This document shows, piece after piece, positions 8,281 to 18,506 of a stretch of DNA of 64,000 nt (its first letter is position 1; each line of letters begins with the position of its first letter). The position numbers and the translations under genes were made by a program. This DNA is from Undibacterium paludis (GTDB taxonomy: Bacteria; Pseudomonadota; Gammaproteobacteria; Burkholderiales; Burkholderiaceae_D). The DNA is taken from assembly GCF_022568815.1 (NCBI RefSeq), contig NZ_JAKZHX010000001.1:868001-932000 (forward strand), given 5' to 3'. Under the pieces are notes generated by a model. The model was not told the origin of the DNA. It saw nothing but the letters and a program-made list of their open reading frames with translations, and ran no database searches.

Positions 8281-10362
8281 TTACCAGACCTTTACCCTGT
8301 CCTTGGGCGCCAGGTAGAGCTTCTGACCAGCCCGCACATCAAATGCGTCATACCAGGCATCCAGGTTACGCACAGTCAGGACACGGTATTGTCCGGGCGC
8401 ATGTTCATTAGTGACGATCACCGAGCGCAAATACTCGTCACGCATCTTGCCACGCCAGCTGTTGGCATAGGCGAGAAAGAATTCCTGATCCGTTTCCTTG
8501 CTCACCGGCTGGCCTTTCTGTTTCATGGAGCTGCGATAGGCATCAAACGCTGCCATCAGACCGGCCAGGTCGGCGATGTTTTCACCAAGTGTTTGCGCGC
8601 CATTGACGGCCAGATCAGGGAAAGGCTTGTAAGTATTGAACTGGGCGATCAGGGCCTTGGATGAAGCCTTGAAATGTGCCAGGTCGGACTTCGTCCACCA
8701 GTTGCGCAACTCGCCTTTTGCATCAAACATGGCGCCGGAGTTATCGAAACTATGACTGATCTCATGGCCTATGGTTGCACCCAATGCGCCATAATTGGTC
8801 GCGTCGCTGGCATTCAAATCAAAATTCGGTGCCTGCAAATATGCTGCCGGGAAGTTGATGGCGTTTTGCAGCGGCATGTTGACCGCATTGACCAGTTGCG
8901 CATTCATGCACCATTCTGTTACATCCACCGGCTGACCAAATTTTGCCAGGGCGCGGCTATAGTCAAAATCTTCCGAGCGCTGACGATTGCCGTAAGCATC
9001 ATTGACATCAATCGTCAAGCCGGAATAATCACGCCATTTGTCAGGATAGCCGACACCGACATAAGTTGATTTGATCTTGGCCAGAGCCTCCTGCTTGGTA
9101 GCAGGTGACATCCATTTCAAGGCCTGGACACGTTCGCCAAAAGCAGCCAGGATATTGCTGACCATCCCATTGATGCGTGCCTTGGCTTCTGGTGAGAAAT
9201 TTTCTGCCACATAGAGTTTGCCGATTTCTTCACCGATGGCATTATTGGTTGCACCAACGGCATATTTCCAGCGTGGTTCCGGTGTTTTAGCGCCGCTCAT
9301 CAGGCTGTTAAGCTTGAATTTCTGCTCAAAGAAAGCTTGCGGCAATACCAGGACACGCTGGTTCACGGTATGGAAACGCAGATAGTCTTGCCAGGTCGCC
9401 AGCGGAGTCGCCGCGACCAGTGCAGATGAGGCCTTCAAGGCAGTCGGATGCCAGATGATGAAACTGGCTTGCCCATCCAGTTGAGCTGCACTGAAATAGG
9501 CATCCCAGTCCATGCCTTTGGCTTTTTTATTGAAATCAGTCTTGCTCCAGGTATTGTCCGCCTTCATGACATCTGAAGTGGCTTCACGATTGGCGTGGCC
9601 CTTGGCGATCTTCAATTCCAGGTCAAAGATGCGCTTTGCAGCCTGTTCAGCATCTGCAACATTGGCCAGCTTCAGCATGGCTGCGATATGTTCAAGATAG
9701 TTTTTGCGGATTTCAGCCATCTTGGGATTGCTGGACAAATAGTATTCACGGTCAGGCAGGCCCAGGCCACCTTGCAACAGGTAAGGCATGTATTTGCTAT
9801 GGTCATGCAAGCCTTGCGATACCCATAAGCCGAACAGGTTTTCTGTGAAGACATTGGTGGCGTTGATAGGGTCAACATCAGCCCGCAGGTGCTTGCCCAG
9901 ATATGCTGACAAGGCAGATTTGTCTTTGAGTGCCGCGATGCTCTCGAATTCGGCTTGCAAAGGCGCCAGTCCGCGCTGGTTGATTTGTTCAATATTCAGG
10001 TAGGACTGGTAAAAATCACCGACCTTGCGCGCTGCGCTGCCAGCTTCAGCCTTCGTCGATTGTTCTATGATCTTGAGGACTTTGGCGTCAGATTCTTCCG
10101 TCAGGACATCAAATATGCCGACGGCGATCTTGCTGTCGGGAATAACCGCCGTTTTTTCCCAACCACCGTTGGCATAACGGTTGAAGTCGTCACCTGGCGC
10201 GACGCTCTTGTCCATGCCATTGCCAGCCACTGCCGTGCTTGTCGCCGCCGGGGCATCGGCAGCTTGCGCACTGCCATGTATGCCGTATATCGCAGGGACA
10301 CTCAGCATGACTTGCAGGCACACGCGCACCAGGGGTTTCAAACGGAATGATGTTGTACGCAT
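8281..10362 (-). CDS. M13 family metallopeptidase (PepO/neprilysin type), secreted
   Basis: Zinc endopeptidase of 693 residues that cleaves oligopeptides, predicted to be exported by an N-terminal Sec signal peptide ending around GSAQAADAP. The M13 catalytic signature is complete: HEISH with zinc ligands His533 and His537 and catalytic Glu534, the third zinc ligand Glu594 in GENIAD, and Asp598 that orients the histidine. The N-terminal half is the M13_N helical domain. The length is normal for the family. The protein ends in a KVW-type tail (DRVKVW) close to the CxxW end of neprilysins but without the Cys. It lies in the same direction as an M28 peptidase gene, 107 bases downstream of it. Confidence 0.95.
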   Translation of the reverse strand: MRTTSFRLKPLVRVCLQVMLSVPAIYGIHGSAQAADAPAATSTAVAGNGMDKSVAPGDDFNRYANGGWEKTAVIPDSKIAVGIFDVLTEESDAKVLKIIEQSTKAEAGSAARKVGDFYQSYLNIEQINQRGLAPLQAEFESIAALKDKSALSAYLGKHLRADVDPINATNVFTENLFGLWVSQGLHDHSKYMPYLLQGGLGLPDREYYLSSNPKMAEIRKNYLEHIAAMLKLANVADAEQAAKRIFDLELKIAKGHANREATSDVMKADNTWSKTDFNKKAKGMDWDAYFSAAQLDGQASFIIWHPTALKASSALVAATPLATWQDYLRFHTVNQRVLVLPQAFFEQKFKLNSLMSGAKTPEPRWKYAVGATNNAIGEEIGKLYVAENFSPEAKARINGMVSNILAAFGERVQALKWMSPATKQEALAKIKSTYVGVGYPDKWRDYSGLTIDVNDAYGNRQRSEDFDYSRALAKFGQPVDVTEWCMNAQLVNAVNMPLQNAINFPAAYLQAPNFDLNASDATNYGALGATIGHEISHSFDNSGAMFDAKGELRNWWTKSDLAHFKASSKALIAQFNTYKPFPDLAVNGAQTLGENIADLAGLMAAFDAYRSSMKQKGQPVSKETDQEFFLAYANSWRGKMRDEYLRSVIVTNEHAPGQYRVLTVRNLDAWYDAFDVRAGQKLYLAPKDRVKVW

Positions 10363-10469
10363 TTTTCTCTCTTGTGATGTTGATTTTTATAAAACAATTG
10401 GTCCCGGATAATTTTTCTGTCATGGCCATCCGGTTTCGTCAATTTTTTGCACTGATGATGCTGGCTGAT

Positions 10470-12092
10470 CTAGCGCTTCACTTTGCCAAATGGATCATTT
10501 TCCTTCCATCTTGGCATGTGCGATGCATTGGCAACTTCGCGACCAAGATTCAGGGTGAACTGGGCCTGTTCTGCCATGCCGGACAAATCCCAGGCGGGAT
10601 CATATTCATCTGTCACCTGGTGATAACGTTTGCCATAGCCCCGTGCTTTCTCTTGCGACACCTCCGGGTCCTTGATGTAATCACGTCCGCTGCCTATGGA
10701 AAACGCCGGTACGCCAGCCTTGGCAAAGCTGAAATGGTCGCTGCGGAAGTAGCCGCCAGCGACATCTATGCGCGGTGGCGCCACCACCATATTCATGTCC
10801 CTGGCCACCTTGCCGGCAGCCAGGATAAGGTCACTGCGTTCTGCGCCAAAGGCACTGATGTCTTTGGTGCGGCCAACAAAATTCAGGGTATCGAGGTTCA
10901 AGGCTGCGGCTGTCCTGTTCAGTGGCCATAAAGGGTGGCTGGCATACCAGGCGCTGCCCAGCAGGCCCTGCTCTTCTGCCGCCACCCACAAAAACAACTG
11001 GCTTCGTCTGGCTGGCTGTACTACTGCCACCTTTGCCATGGCCAGCAGGGCAGCCGTACCCGAGCCATTGTCAATTGCACCGTTGTAAATAAGGTCACCG
11101 GCGCTGCCTTCATGCTTGCCCAGATGGTCCCAGTGGGCACTGTATATCACCAGTTCATTCTTCAGATCAGGGTCGGTGCCAGGCACCAGGCCGGCAATAT
11201 TATATTGTTCAAGCTGACGCACGGCAGACCTTGCTTCGCCCTTGATTTTTGCCGCCAGTGCTACCGGTTTGAAATCCTGTTTTTCTGCTGCTGCACGCAA
11301 GGTATCCAGGTCCAGCCCGGCATTCTTGAACAGGGCCTGTGCTGCAGCATCACTGATCCATGCCTGCATGGGCAGGCCCTTGCTGTCGCCGGCCAGCTGG
11401 AATTGTTCACCGGCGCCATTCTTGAGCACTTCCCAACTGATATTGGCCGAAACATCGGTATGAATCAGCAGAACGCCTGCAGCTCCGCGACGCAAGGCCT
11501 CTTCTGCCTTGTACGAGCGACGGCCATAATAAGTCAGGGCCTTGCCACCAAAACGTTCCGGCTGTTCTGCCGTCGGTTGCGGATCATTGACCATGACAAC
11601 CAGGATTTTGCCCTTGCAGTCCACACCCTTGAAGTCGTCCCATTGTTCTTCAGGAGCCTTGATACCATAGCCGACAAACAGCAATTCATGATCAAAATGC
11701 TGACTGACAGACGCGTCACCACTGCCCCATATCCAGTCATTGCCAAAGTTCCAGTCCAGTTTTTTGCCACCCGCCTCAACATGCACAGTACTGGCATCGG
11801 GCAGGGATTTCACGCCGCGTATGCTGACAGCCTGGCGAAAACTTTTACCATTGGCTGGCTGCAAACCCAGCACCTGTGCCTGCGTCTCCAGATAGGCTAC
11901 TGTCAGGTCACCGCCACGCTGCCCTGTGCCACGACCTTCAAACAGGTCAGATGAGATCAGTGCCAGATGAGCGCGCAAGGCATTCTCGTCTACCTTGGCA
12001 GTTTGTGCACAGGCATGACCGGCAACCGCCAGGCACAGGCCCGCACAGATTGCCAGACGGGCAGCAAGGGGCTTGACTATCATTTTTATCAT
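10470..12092 (-). CDS. M28 family metallopeptidase with PA domain, secreted
   Basis: Predicted zinc aminopeptidase of 540 residues with a Sec signal peptide (hydrophobic stretch followed by GHACAQTA). A protease-associated (PA) domain occupies roughly residues 120-290, with GAAGVLLIHTD. The M28 catalytic domain has dinuclear zinc ligands in YSAHWDHLG, AIDNGSGTAAL and AAEEQGLLGSAW, and RSDHFSFAKAGVPAF near the C-terminus. It probably removes N-terminal residues from peptides produced by the neighbouring M13 enzyme, but that link is inferred from proximity. Two ATG codons (12092 and 12083) are possible; the first is used here. Neither has a strong Shine-Dalgarno site. Confidence 0.93.
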   Translation of the reverse strand: MIKMIVKPLAARLAICAGLCLAVAGHACAQTAKVDENALRAHLALISSDLFEGRGTGQRGGDLTVAYLETQAQVLGLQPANGKSFRQAVSIRGVKSLPDASTVHVEAGGKKLDWNFGNDWIWGSGDASVSQHFDHELLFVGYGIKAPEEQWDDFKGVDCKGKILVVMVNDPQPTAEQPERFGGKALTYYGRRSYKAEEALRRGAAGVLLIHTDVSANISWEVLKNGAGEQFQLAGDSKGLPMQAWISDAAAQALFKNAGLDLDTLRAAAEKQDFKPVALAAKIKGEARSAVRQLEQYNIAGLVPGTDPDLKNELVIYSAHWDHLGKHEGSAGDLIYNGAIDNGSGTAALLAMAKVAVVQPARRSQLFLWVAAEEQGLLGSAWYASHPLWPLNRTAAALNLDTLNFVGRTKDISAFGAERSDLILAAGKVARDMNMVVAPPRIDVAGGYFRSDHFSFAKAGVPAFSIGSGRDYIKDPEVSQEKARGYGKRYHQVTDEYDPAWDLSGMAEQAQFTLNLGREVANASHMPRWKENDPFGKVKR

Positions 12093-12248
12093 GGTGAGGA
12101 GTCAGGATTAATGAGTGAATTTAAGGTGATTAGAGTACAGATACAGGAATATGTTCAAAAAATATCTAAAAAATCGGTCAAAATCTAAGAATGGCGACTG
12201 ATTTGCCAATGACATCAGATATAGTTGAGCCCGGTAGAAAGTATAACC

Positions 12249-12788
12249 ATGACATCAACAAACCCCATGCTCCTCAAGACATCTTTATCGGCCCTGCTAT
12301 CCTTCCTGTTTTTAAGTCCGGTATATGCAGGCAATTGCATACTGGAAAATCTTCCGATCAAACCACTGGTACAGGGTAAATATGACGCCTTCCAGGGCAA
12401 GACTGCTCATCTTGACCTGCGTTTTTCCAACGATGCGAATACCGGTGACGTTGACGCTTTTCCCGAACCGCCGCTGCAGGTTTTCCATACCGACACCAAG
12501 ACGCAATGCGATATCAATGGCGGCATCTGGGTCAGAAAGGACATCTTTGTCAGCCAGGGTGAGCAAATGCTGGTGACCCACGAATACAGTGGTTCAAATG
12601 ACTACCTGGTGTTCTACAGGACCGCTGATTGCAGCAAGGTGCAGGAGATAGATGTCTCTTACGCACACTGGAAAATCCACAAGCAGGCCCTGCACGTGCA
12701 GCCGGTAAAAAGCAATGGCAAGAAAAAGGCGATGCAAAACTATACACTTGACGCCTTCTGCAAGGCAGTGCCTGCTGGTAAAGAATAA
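12249..12788 (+). CDS. Hypothetical secreted protein
   Basis: A 179-residue protein that I do not recognise. Residues 1-27 form a Sec signal peptide (hydrophobic stretch ending LSPVYAGN). The mature part has Cys residues in GNCILEN, TQCDING, ADCSKVQ and DAFCKAV, an even number that could form disulfides in the periplasm. The ATG at 12249 follows a purine-rich stretch; a TTG at 12225 and an ATG at 12267 are alternatives. Its stop codon overlaps the ATG of the SMI1/KNR4 gene by one base, so the two are probably translated together. Confidence 0.7.
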   Translation: MTSTNPMLLKTSLSALLSFLFLSPVYAGNCILENLPIKPLVQGKYDAFQGKTAHLDLRFSNDANTGDVDAFPEPPLQVFHTDTKTQCDINGGIWVRKDIFVSQGEQMLVTHEYSGSNDYLVFYRTADCSKVQEIDVSYAHWKIHKQALHVQPVKSNGKKKAMQNYTLDAFCKAVPAGKE

Positions 12789-13348
12789 TGCAATTCAAAG
12801 ACTACCTGGCGCAACTCACAGCCTTGTATGTGCAAGCTGAGGTGAATCTGCAATTGCAGGCGCCTGCCAGTCCTGAAGAAATTGCGGCACTGGAAAGCAG
12901 CTATGGCTACCGCCTGCCCGTAGAATTGAAAAACGCCTGGCTGCACGGCAATGGCGGCGCCACTTATCAAAGCCTGTTTGCCAGACCTGGTTACCTGACC
13001 GGTTTTGATTTTTTATCACTTGATGAGGCATTGAAAGAACGCGCAGGCATGCTAAGGAGCAGTCCGCAATACGCCAACTACCGGTATGAGCAAAGCAGCC
13101 CTCGCGATGCGCGCATCAGCCCCGGCTGGTATGAGCCAGGCTGGCTGCCATTTGCCAATTATGGTGGCGCAACACTATTGCTGATACTCGATTTTTCACC
13201 AACAGCGCAGGGCCAGGCAGGACAGATCATTACGTTCACACATGACCCTGACTGCATTGATTACGTAGCGCCTTCGTTCGATGCATTTCTGAGCGCCTCT
13301 CTCGATATGCTCAGGGAATACAGCGAAGAATTCATCCGAGATGAATAG
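12788..13348 (+). CDS. SMI1/KNR4 family protein
   Basis: Cytoplasmic protein of 186 residues with the SMI1/KNR4 (SUKH) fold: ASPEEIAALESSYGYRLPVELK at the start, the loop NGGATYQSLF, WLPFANYGG and the closing PSFDAFLSASLDML. In bacteria this superfamily includes many immunity proteins against polymorphic toxins, but also housekeeping members. It is coupled (TAATG overlap) to the secreted protein gene upstream. That partner has no recognisable toxin domain, so an immunity role is only a possibility. A hairpin follows immediately, separating it from the convergent glutamate dehydrogenase gene. Confidence 0.82.
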   Translation: MQFKDYLAQLTALYVQAEVNLQLQAPASPEEIAALESSYGYRLPVELKNAWLHGNGGATYQSLFARPGYLTGFDFLSLDEALKERAGMLRSSPQYANYRYEQSSPRDARISPGWYEPGWLPFANYGGATLLLILDFSPTAQGQAGQIITFTHDPDCIDYVAPSFDAFLSASLDMLREYSEEFIRDE

Positions 13349-13382
13349 AAGAGCCCGCCTGCATGAACAGGCGAGCTCTTAT
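13349..13382. terminator. Hairpin between convergent genes
   Basis: Stem AAGAGC-C-CGCCTG (13349-13361) pairs with CAGGCG-A-GCTCTT (13368-13380) around a 6-base loop with one internal mismatch. It sits exactly between the convergent SMI1 and glutamate dehydrogenase genes. The U-tract is poor on both strands, so terminator function is inferred mainly from position. Confidence 0.6.
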
Positions 13383-13415
13383 CGGATTGCGCTTGCAACA
13401 GCGGCTTCAAAAACC

Positions 13416-16400
13416 TCAGGCCAGATGCCTTAACTCGCGCAAAGCTACCGACACTGGCGCCAGGTCCGGCCCCTGCGCGCTGATCGTGCTGAGCAAGCTG
13501 GTCAACCTGTCTATGGCTGCGCCATGCTGGGCGCGCCAGTTGCCGATTTCTTCCTGGCGTGACAGGAGGCCACGGGTGATCTGGCTGGCGATGGAATACA
13601 CGTCATCACGTGCACTGCCACGCGCCTGGGTCTGCCACAGGGTATCTGTCGGCAGGCGATTGATCTGGTTGCGCCAGCCGGTCAGACCGAGCTCGTCATC
13701 AATGCCAAAGTAAGCGCGGGCCACCTGTTCCAGCGCACTATTGGTGCTTTGCGCCAGATCCACCAGATCAAGCGCCGGGAAGATGTATTCCAGTGCCGTC
13801 AGGTTTTGTGCCAGGGTCGCCTCTACGCCGGCCTGTGACAATGCCTCTGCTTCTTTTTGCCAGCTGGCACGGGCGTTGGCTGGCAACCAGTCATCGAGTT
13901 GCCAGCGCAGCTCGCGAGCAGCCGGTTGATAGCGTTGTATCAGTGTAGGCAAGTCAGTGCTTTGCGAGCGTATGCGCAACATCCAGCGTGACGCCCGTTG
14001 GGCAATCGCGATCAGCTTGGACAGGAGATCGAGCTGTAATTTGGAATCGACCACATAATCAAGCGCATCGATCTGATCCCACAAGGCTTCCAGGTCAAAA
14101 ATCTCGCGCGCCAGGGTGAAGGCACGTATGACGTCAGCCGCCGTGGCGCCCGCTTCGGATGCAATGAAATTGACGAAGGTTGCACCGGCACGATTGACCA
14201 CCGTATTGGTGATGAAGGTGGCGATAATTTCACGCTTAAGAGGGTGATGGGCAATTGCTTCAGCAAAACGCTCGGACAGTACCTGCGGGAAATACGCCTT
14301 GAGTGCACGGCTGAAGAAAGGATCATCAGGCAGATTGCTGGCAACCAGTTCATCGAACACCGACATCTTGGCATAAGCCAGCACCACCGCACCTTCTGGT
14401 GCAGTCAGACCCTGCTTCAAGGCTTTGCGGTGGAAAATTTCATCATCGCTGGGCAGATATTCAATGGCGCGGTTCAACCGGCCCTGCTTTTCCAGTGACT
14501 GCATCAGGCGCTGCTGGCCATCAAGTACGTACAAGGGTCTGTGGGCGGCAATATCTAGCGCCTGACTCTGGTAGTAATTATCGGTTAGCACCAGGTGACC
14601 AACCTCATCGGTCATCGACGCCAGCAGGTCATTGCGCTGTTTAAGTGTCAGGTCACCAGCTTCAACGATGCCGCCAAGCAGGATTTTGATATTGACTTCA
14701 TGGTCAGAACAATCAACACCGGCAGAATTATCAATCGCGTCGGTATAGATGCGGCCGCCTTTTTGCGCAAACTCTATGCGGCCATTCTGGGTACAGCCAA
14801 GATTACCGCCTTCAGCCAGCACCTTGCAACGCAATTCATTGCCATTGACGCGGAAGGCGTCACCAGCCTTGTCACCGACCTGGGCATGGGTTTCAAAGGT
14901 AGCCTTGACGTAGGTGCCTATGCCACCGTTATAGAGCAGATCAACCGGTGCCTGCAATACGGCGCGCAATAATTCCACCGGTGTCAGTTCGGCGGTTTCT
15001 ATGCCGAGTACAGCGCGTGCTTCAGGGCTCAGGCTGATGGATTTTGCACTGCGCGGGTAGACACCGCCGCCGGCAGAAATCAGGCTCTTGTCATAATCAT
15101 CCCAGCTTGAGCGCGGCAGATTGAACAGGCGCTGGCGTTCGGCAAATGAAGTGGCGACATCGGGGGACGGATCAATGAAGATATGCCTGTGGTCAAATGC
15201 GGCGACCAGTTTGATATGCTGCGACAGCAGCATGCCATTGCCAAATACGTCACCCGACATGTCGCCAATGCCGGCTACCGTGAATGCGGTATTTTGCGTA
15301 TTCACTCCCAGCGAACGGAAGTTACGTTTGACAGACTCCCACGCACCACGGGCAGTAATGCCCATTTTCTTGTGGTCGTAACCGACCGAGCCGCCAGAAG
15401 CAAAGGCATCACCAAGCCAGAAGCCATAGTCTGCAGAAACGCCATTGGCAATATCAGAAAAAGTCGCAGTGCCCTTGTCCGCTGCCACCACCAGATAAGG
15501 ATCGTCGGCATCATGACGTATCACTTTTTGCGGTGGCACCACAACACCTTTGACGATGTTATCGGTGATATCAAGCAAGCCGGACAGGAATATCTTGTAG
15601 CAGGCCACACCTTCGGCCTGATAGGCTTCGCGTTCGGTGGCTGGCGGTGCATTTTTCAACACAAAACCACCTTTGGAGCCGACCGGTACGATGACGGTAT
15701 TCTTGACCTGCTGGGCTTTCACCAGGCCAAGGATTTCCGTACGGAAGTCTTCGCGCCTGTCTGACCAGCGCAAGCCGCCACGGGCCACCTTGCCACCGCG
15801 CAGATGCACGCCCTCTACCCTCGGTGAATACACCCAGATTTCGAACAAAGGCTTGGGTTCTGGCACGCCCGGTACTTCACGCGGATTGAGCTTGAAGCTC
15901 ATGTAAGGCTTGAACGCACCACTGGCCGTGGTTTGCCACAGATTCGTGCGCAGCGTTGCGACGATGGTGGCGATGAACTGGCGCAGGATGCGGTCTTCAT
16001 CCAGGCTGGCCACCTGACTCATCTGCGTTTCCAGCTGTTCGCGTATATGCTTTTGGGCAGCATCGCGATCACCGACATAGTCGGGCTTGAAGCGGGCGCC
16101 GAACAGTTCCGCAATCAGCTGGGTGATGGCAGCATTCTTGTTCAGGGCCGCTTCTATGTAGTTCTGGCTATAGGCAAACCCAAGTTGCTTGAAGTAACGC
16201 GAACAGGCACGCAACACGGCAATGGAACGTGCATCGAGGGTTGTACTCAGGACCAGGCGATTCAGGTCATCGCTTTCGACTTCACCACCCCAGGCTTGCG
16301 AGAACAGTGCTTCAAAGCGCAATTTGACGGCAGACAGATCGGTCGCGACCGGCAATTGCAAACCAAGATCATGTATCCACAAGGTGTCTGCACCACTGAC

Positions 16401-18176
16401 GATCTGGTAAGGATGCTCGTCCAGCACCCTGGCACCCATGTGTTCCAGGACCGGCAAGGAGTCTGACAGTGCCACCTTGGCAGTATTGTAAATCTTGAAG
16501 CGCAACATGCCGGGGCCGGCATCAAGCGGACGATACAGCTTGACCATCATCGGCGCTGCCGCATTGAGACCCGACAGCATCTCGGCATCTTCAGCGCCAA
16601 CCAGGGCAGAAAAATCTTCGCGATATGCAGTTGGGAAGGCAGAGGCAAAACGGTTGGCCAGGCTCAGGCCAATACCTTCGCCGTGAGAGCGCAGCAATTC
16701 TGTGGTGCAGTCATCTTCCCAGCGTTGCGACAGCTTGGCGATACGCGCTTCCAGCAAAGTCAGGTTAACATTTTGTGGCGTCAGGTCTTTTGCCCTGACC
16801 AGGTAGTGAATGCGCGCCAGCGGACTGTCAGTCAGCATGGGCGTAAATTCTATCGACTGCCCATTCAGGGCTATCATCAATTCATTGCCGATCTTGATGC
16901 GCAACTCGGTGTTGTAGCGGTCACGCGGTACGAATATCTGCGCCGAAGTAAAGCGGCCAAAAGGATCGCGACGCAGGAACACACGGGTGCGCTGACGCTC
17001 CTGCAGACGCAGGATGCCGATGGCATGATCCATCAGGGTGGCGGTATCAATCTGGAATAATTCGTCACGCGGGTAATCATCAAGGATGGCTTGCAGGGAC
17101 TTGGCTGCATGACTCTCTGGCACCACGCCGGAATTGTTCATGACATCCGCGACACGCTGGCGCACCTGCGGGATATTGCCGACAGGCTCGGAATAGGCTG
17201 TCGAAGTGTAGAGACCCAAAAAGCGCGATTCACCGATCACATTGCCAGCATCATCAAAACGCTTGACAGCGATATAGTCGAGCCAGGCCGGTCTGTGCAC
17301 GGTAGCACGCGTCATGGCCTTGGTGACCATCACCATCTCGGTCGAGTCCATCAGGGCAACGACTTCCGGTGGCAGATGGGTCTCTGCAGTCTTGACCGGG
17401 CCGCGCAAGATCCCCAGACCTGACTCGGGCAGGGCAACCAGGCTGACATTGTCGCCATCACGCTTGAGGTCATAGTCACGCGCACCAAGGAAGGTGAAAT
17501 GCCGGTCTTCCAGCCATTGCAGAAAAGCACCGGCTTCGTCACGTTTTTCCGGTGCCCGTGCATATTTTTCACAGGCGTTGCGTACTTCCCTGACCCTGGT
17601 CAGCATGGGTTGCCAGTCAACGACTGCACCACGCACATCGGACAAGACACTCTTTAAATCTTCAACCAGTGCCTGCTGCGCCGCCTGGTCAACGATGCGG
17701 TCACATTCCACCAGGATTAATGACTCGACCGGGTCGCCGCGACCAGCAGCCTTCGCAGCGGCGACCGTACTGACCGAGGTGACACCGCCGTCGGCGTCAC
17801 GCGCCACGCTCATCAGCGGATGGACTATCCAGTGTGCGGTACGGCCACTGCGGTTGATCGCCATCGTTACCGAATCCACCAGGAAAGGCATATTGTCATT
17901 GACGATCTGCACGACGGTATGGTCGCTCACGAAGCCGTCTTCTGACAGGGTAGGGTTGAAAACCCTGATCTTGGGTGTATTCGCAGCGCGTGGAGCATCC
18001 AGCAAACGCCAGTGCGCATTAGCCTGGGCGAACAGGGTTGCCGGACCACGGGCGCTGATTTCGTCCGGGTCAGTATTTTCAAAATAGGCAGTGATGAATG
18101 AACCCTGGCGCTCGCTTGCCGGGCCGGTATGCGCTTGCGCGTAAGCAATCAGCTCAGCGAAGTGGGAAATGGTCAT
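13416..18176 (-). CDS. NAD-specific glutamate dehydrogenase, large (about 180 kDa) class
   Basis: Catabolic NAD-dependent glutamate dehydrogenase of 1586 residues, converting glutamate to 2-oxoglutarate and ammonium. The length and arrangement match the GDH-180 class: an ACT-like regulatory N-terminus, a central catalytic domain with KGGFVLKNAPP, the nucleotide-binding VAGIGDMSGDVFGNGML and ITARGAWESVKR, and a helical C-terminal region ending LRELRHLA. The open frame extends 28 codons further upstream, but the ATG at 18176 (MTISHFAELIAYAQ) is preceded by AGAAGGAGAACGT, a strong Shine-Dalgarno site, so that start is used. In P. aeruginosa the homologue is arginine-inducible; no such site is shown here. 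It fits the peptidase-rich surroundings as the entry of glutamate into the TCA cycle. Confidence 0.96.
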   Translation of the reverse strand: MTISHFAELIAYAQAHTGPASERQGSFITAYFENTDPDEISARGPATLFAQANAHWRLLDAPRAANTPKIRVFNPTLSEDGFVSDHTVVQIVNDNMPFLVDSVTMAINRSGRTAHWIVHPLMSVARDADGGVTSVSTVAAAKAAGRGDPVESLILVECDRIVDQAAQQALVEDLKSVLSDVRGAVVDWQPMLTRVREVRNACEKYARAPEKRDEAGAFLQWLEDRHFTFLGARDYDLKRDGDNVSLVALPESGLGILRGPVKTAETHLPPEVVALMDSTEMVMVTKAMTRATVHRPAWLDYIAVKRFDDAGNVIGESRFLGLYTSTAYSEPVGNIPQVRQRVADVMNNSGVVPESHAAKSLQAILDDYPRDELFQIDTATLMDHAIGILRLQERQRTRVFLRRDPFGRFTSAQIFVPRDRYNTELRIKIGNELMIALNGQSIEFTPMLTDSPLARIHYLVRAKDLTPQNVNLTLLEARIAKLSQRWEDDCTTELLRSHGEGIGLSLANRFASAFPTAYREDFSALVGAEDAEMLSGLNAAAPMMVKLYRPLDAGPGMLRFKIYNTAKVALSDSLPVLEHMGARVLDEHPYQIVSGADTLWIHDLGLQLPVATDLSAVKLRFEALFSQAWGGEVESDDLNRLVLSTTLDARSIAVLRACSRYFKQLGFAYSQNYIEAALNKNAAITQLIAELFGARFKPDYVGDRDAAQKHIREQLETQMSQVASLDEDRILRQFIATIVATLRTNLWQTTASGAFKPYMSFKLNPREVPGVPEPKPLFEIWVYSPRVEGVHLRGGKVARGGLRWSDRREDFRTEILGLVKAQQVKNTVIVPVGSKGGFVLKNAPPATEREAYQAEGVACYKIFLSGLLDITDNIVKGVVVPPQKVIRHDADDPYLVVAADKGTATFSDIANGVSADYGFWLGDAFASGGSVGYDHKKMGITARGAWESVKRNFRSLGVNTQNTAFTVAGIGDMSGDVFGNGMLLSQHIKLVAAFDHRHIFIDPSPDVATSFAERQRLFNLPRSSWDDYDKSLISAGGGVYPRSAKSISLSPEARAVLGIETAELTPVELLRAVLQAPVDLLYNGGIGTYVKATFETHAQVGDKAGDAFRVNGNELRCKVLAEGGNLGCTQNGRIEFAQKGGRIYTDAIDNSAGVDCSDHEVNIKILLGGIVEAGDLTLKQRNDLLASMTDEVGHLVLTDNYYQSQALDIAAHRPLYVLDGQQRLMQSLEKQGRLNRAIEYLPSDDEIFHRKALKQGLTAPEGAVVLAYAKMSVFDELVASNLPDDPFFSRALKAYFPQVLSERFAEAIAHHPLKREIIATFITNTVVNRAGATFVNFIASEAGATAADVIRAFTLAREIFDLEALWDQIDALDYVVDSKLQLDLLSKLIAIAQRASRWMLRIRSQSTDLPTLIQRYQPAARELRWQLDDWLPANARASWQKEAEALSQAGVEATLAQNLTALEYIFPALDLVDLAQSTNSALEQVARAYFGIDDELGLTGWRNQINRLPTDTLWQTQARGSARDDVYSIASQITRGLLSRQEEIGNWRAQHGAAIDRLTSLLSTISAQGPDLAPVSVALRELRHLA

Positions 18177-18506
18177 ACGTTCTCCTTCTGATGTGAAGAT
18201 AACGAGAGATAAAGGTGCAGTAGAAACGCACTGATTTAGTAAGTATCCTCTATTATGCAAGAGGAAACAAATGGCTTTTCTGTGACAAAGGAAGAGAATA
18301 TTTGCTGGCGATCATGCCGGATATGGCAAACAGCTGCCGGGCAACCCCAAGTAAGGCGTATTTGCACAAACTTGCGCAAACATGCTGGCAAAATGCAGGA
18401 ATCATTGCGTCCCCCCTCAATAACGGTTTTTTGCTTTTCCACAAACAAAACCACACAACTCATAGGAACAGGCAGCAACAGTTTTTTATCGCTGCGCCGC
18501 AACAAT
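18177..18506. other. Gene-free stretch upstream of glutamate dehydrogenase
   Basis: About 330 bases that must contain the dehydrogenase promoter on the minus strand. On that strand there is a CATAATAG sequence near 18255 that could act as a -10 element, but I find no good -35 partner, no terminator and no RNA gene. Short open frames here have no coding character. Confidence 0.4.

Noticed and set aside
10935-11954. Long open frame on the plus strand opposite the M28 peptidase
   Set aside because: Antisense to a gene with complete catalytic motifs; its composition is Cys/His/Gln-rich and shows no domain.
18177-18506. Possible riboswitch in the glutamate dehydrogenase leader
   Set aside because: I found no conserved aptamer-like helices and no terminator/anti-terminator pair.
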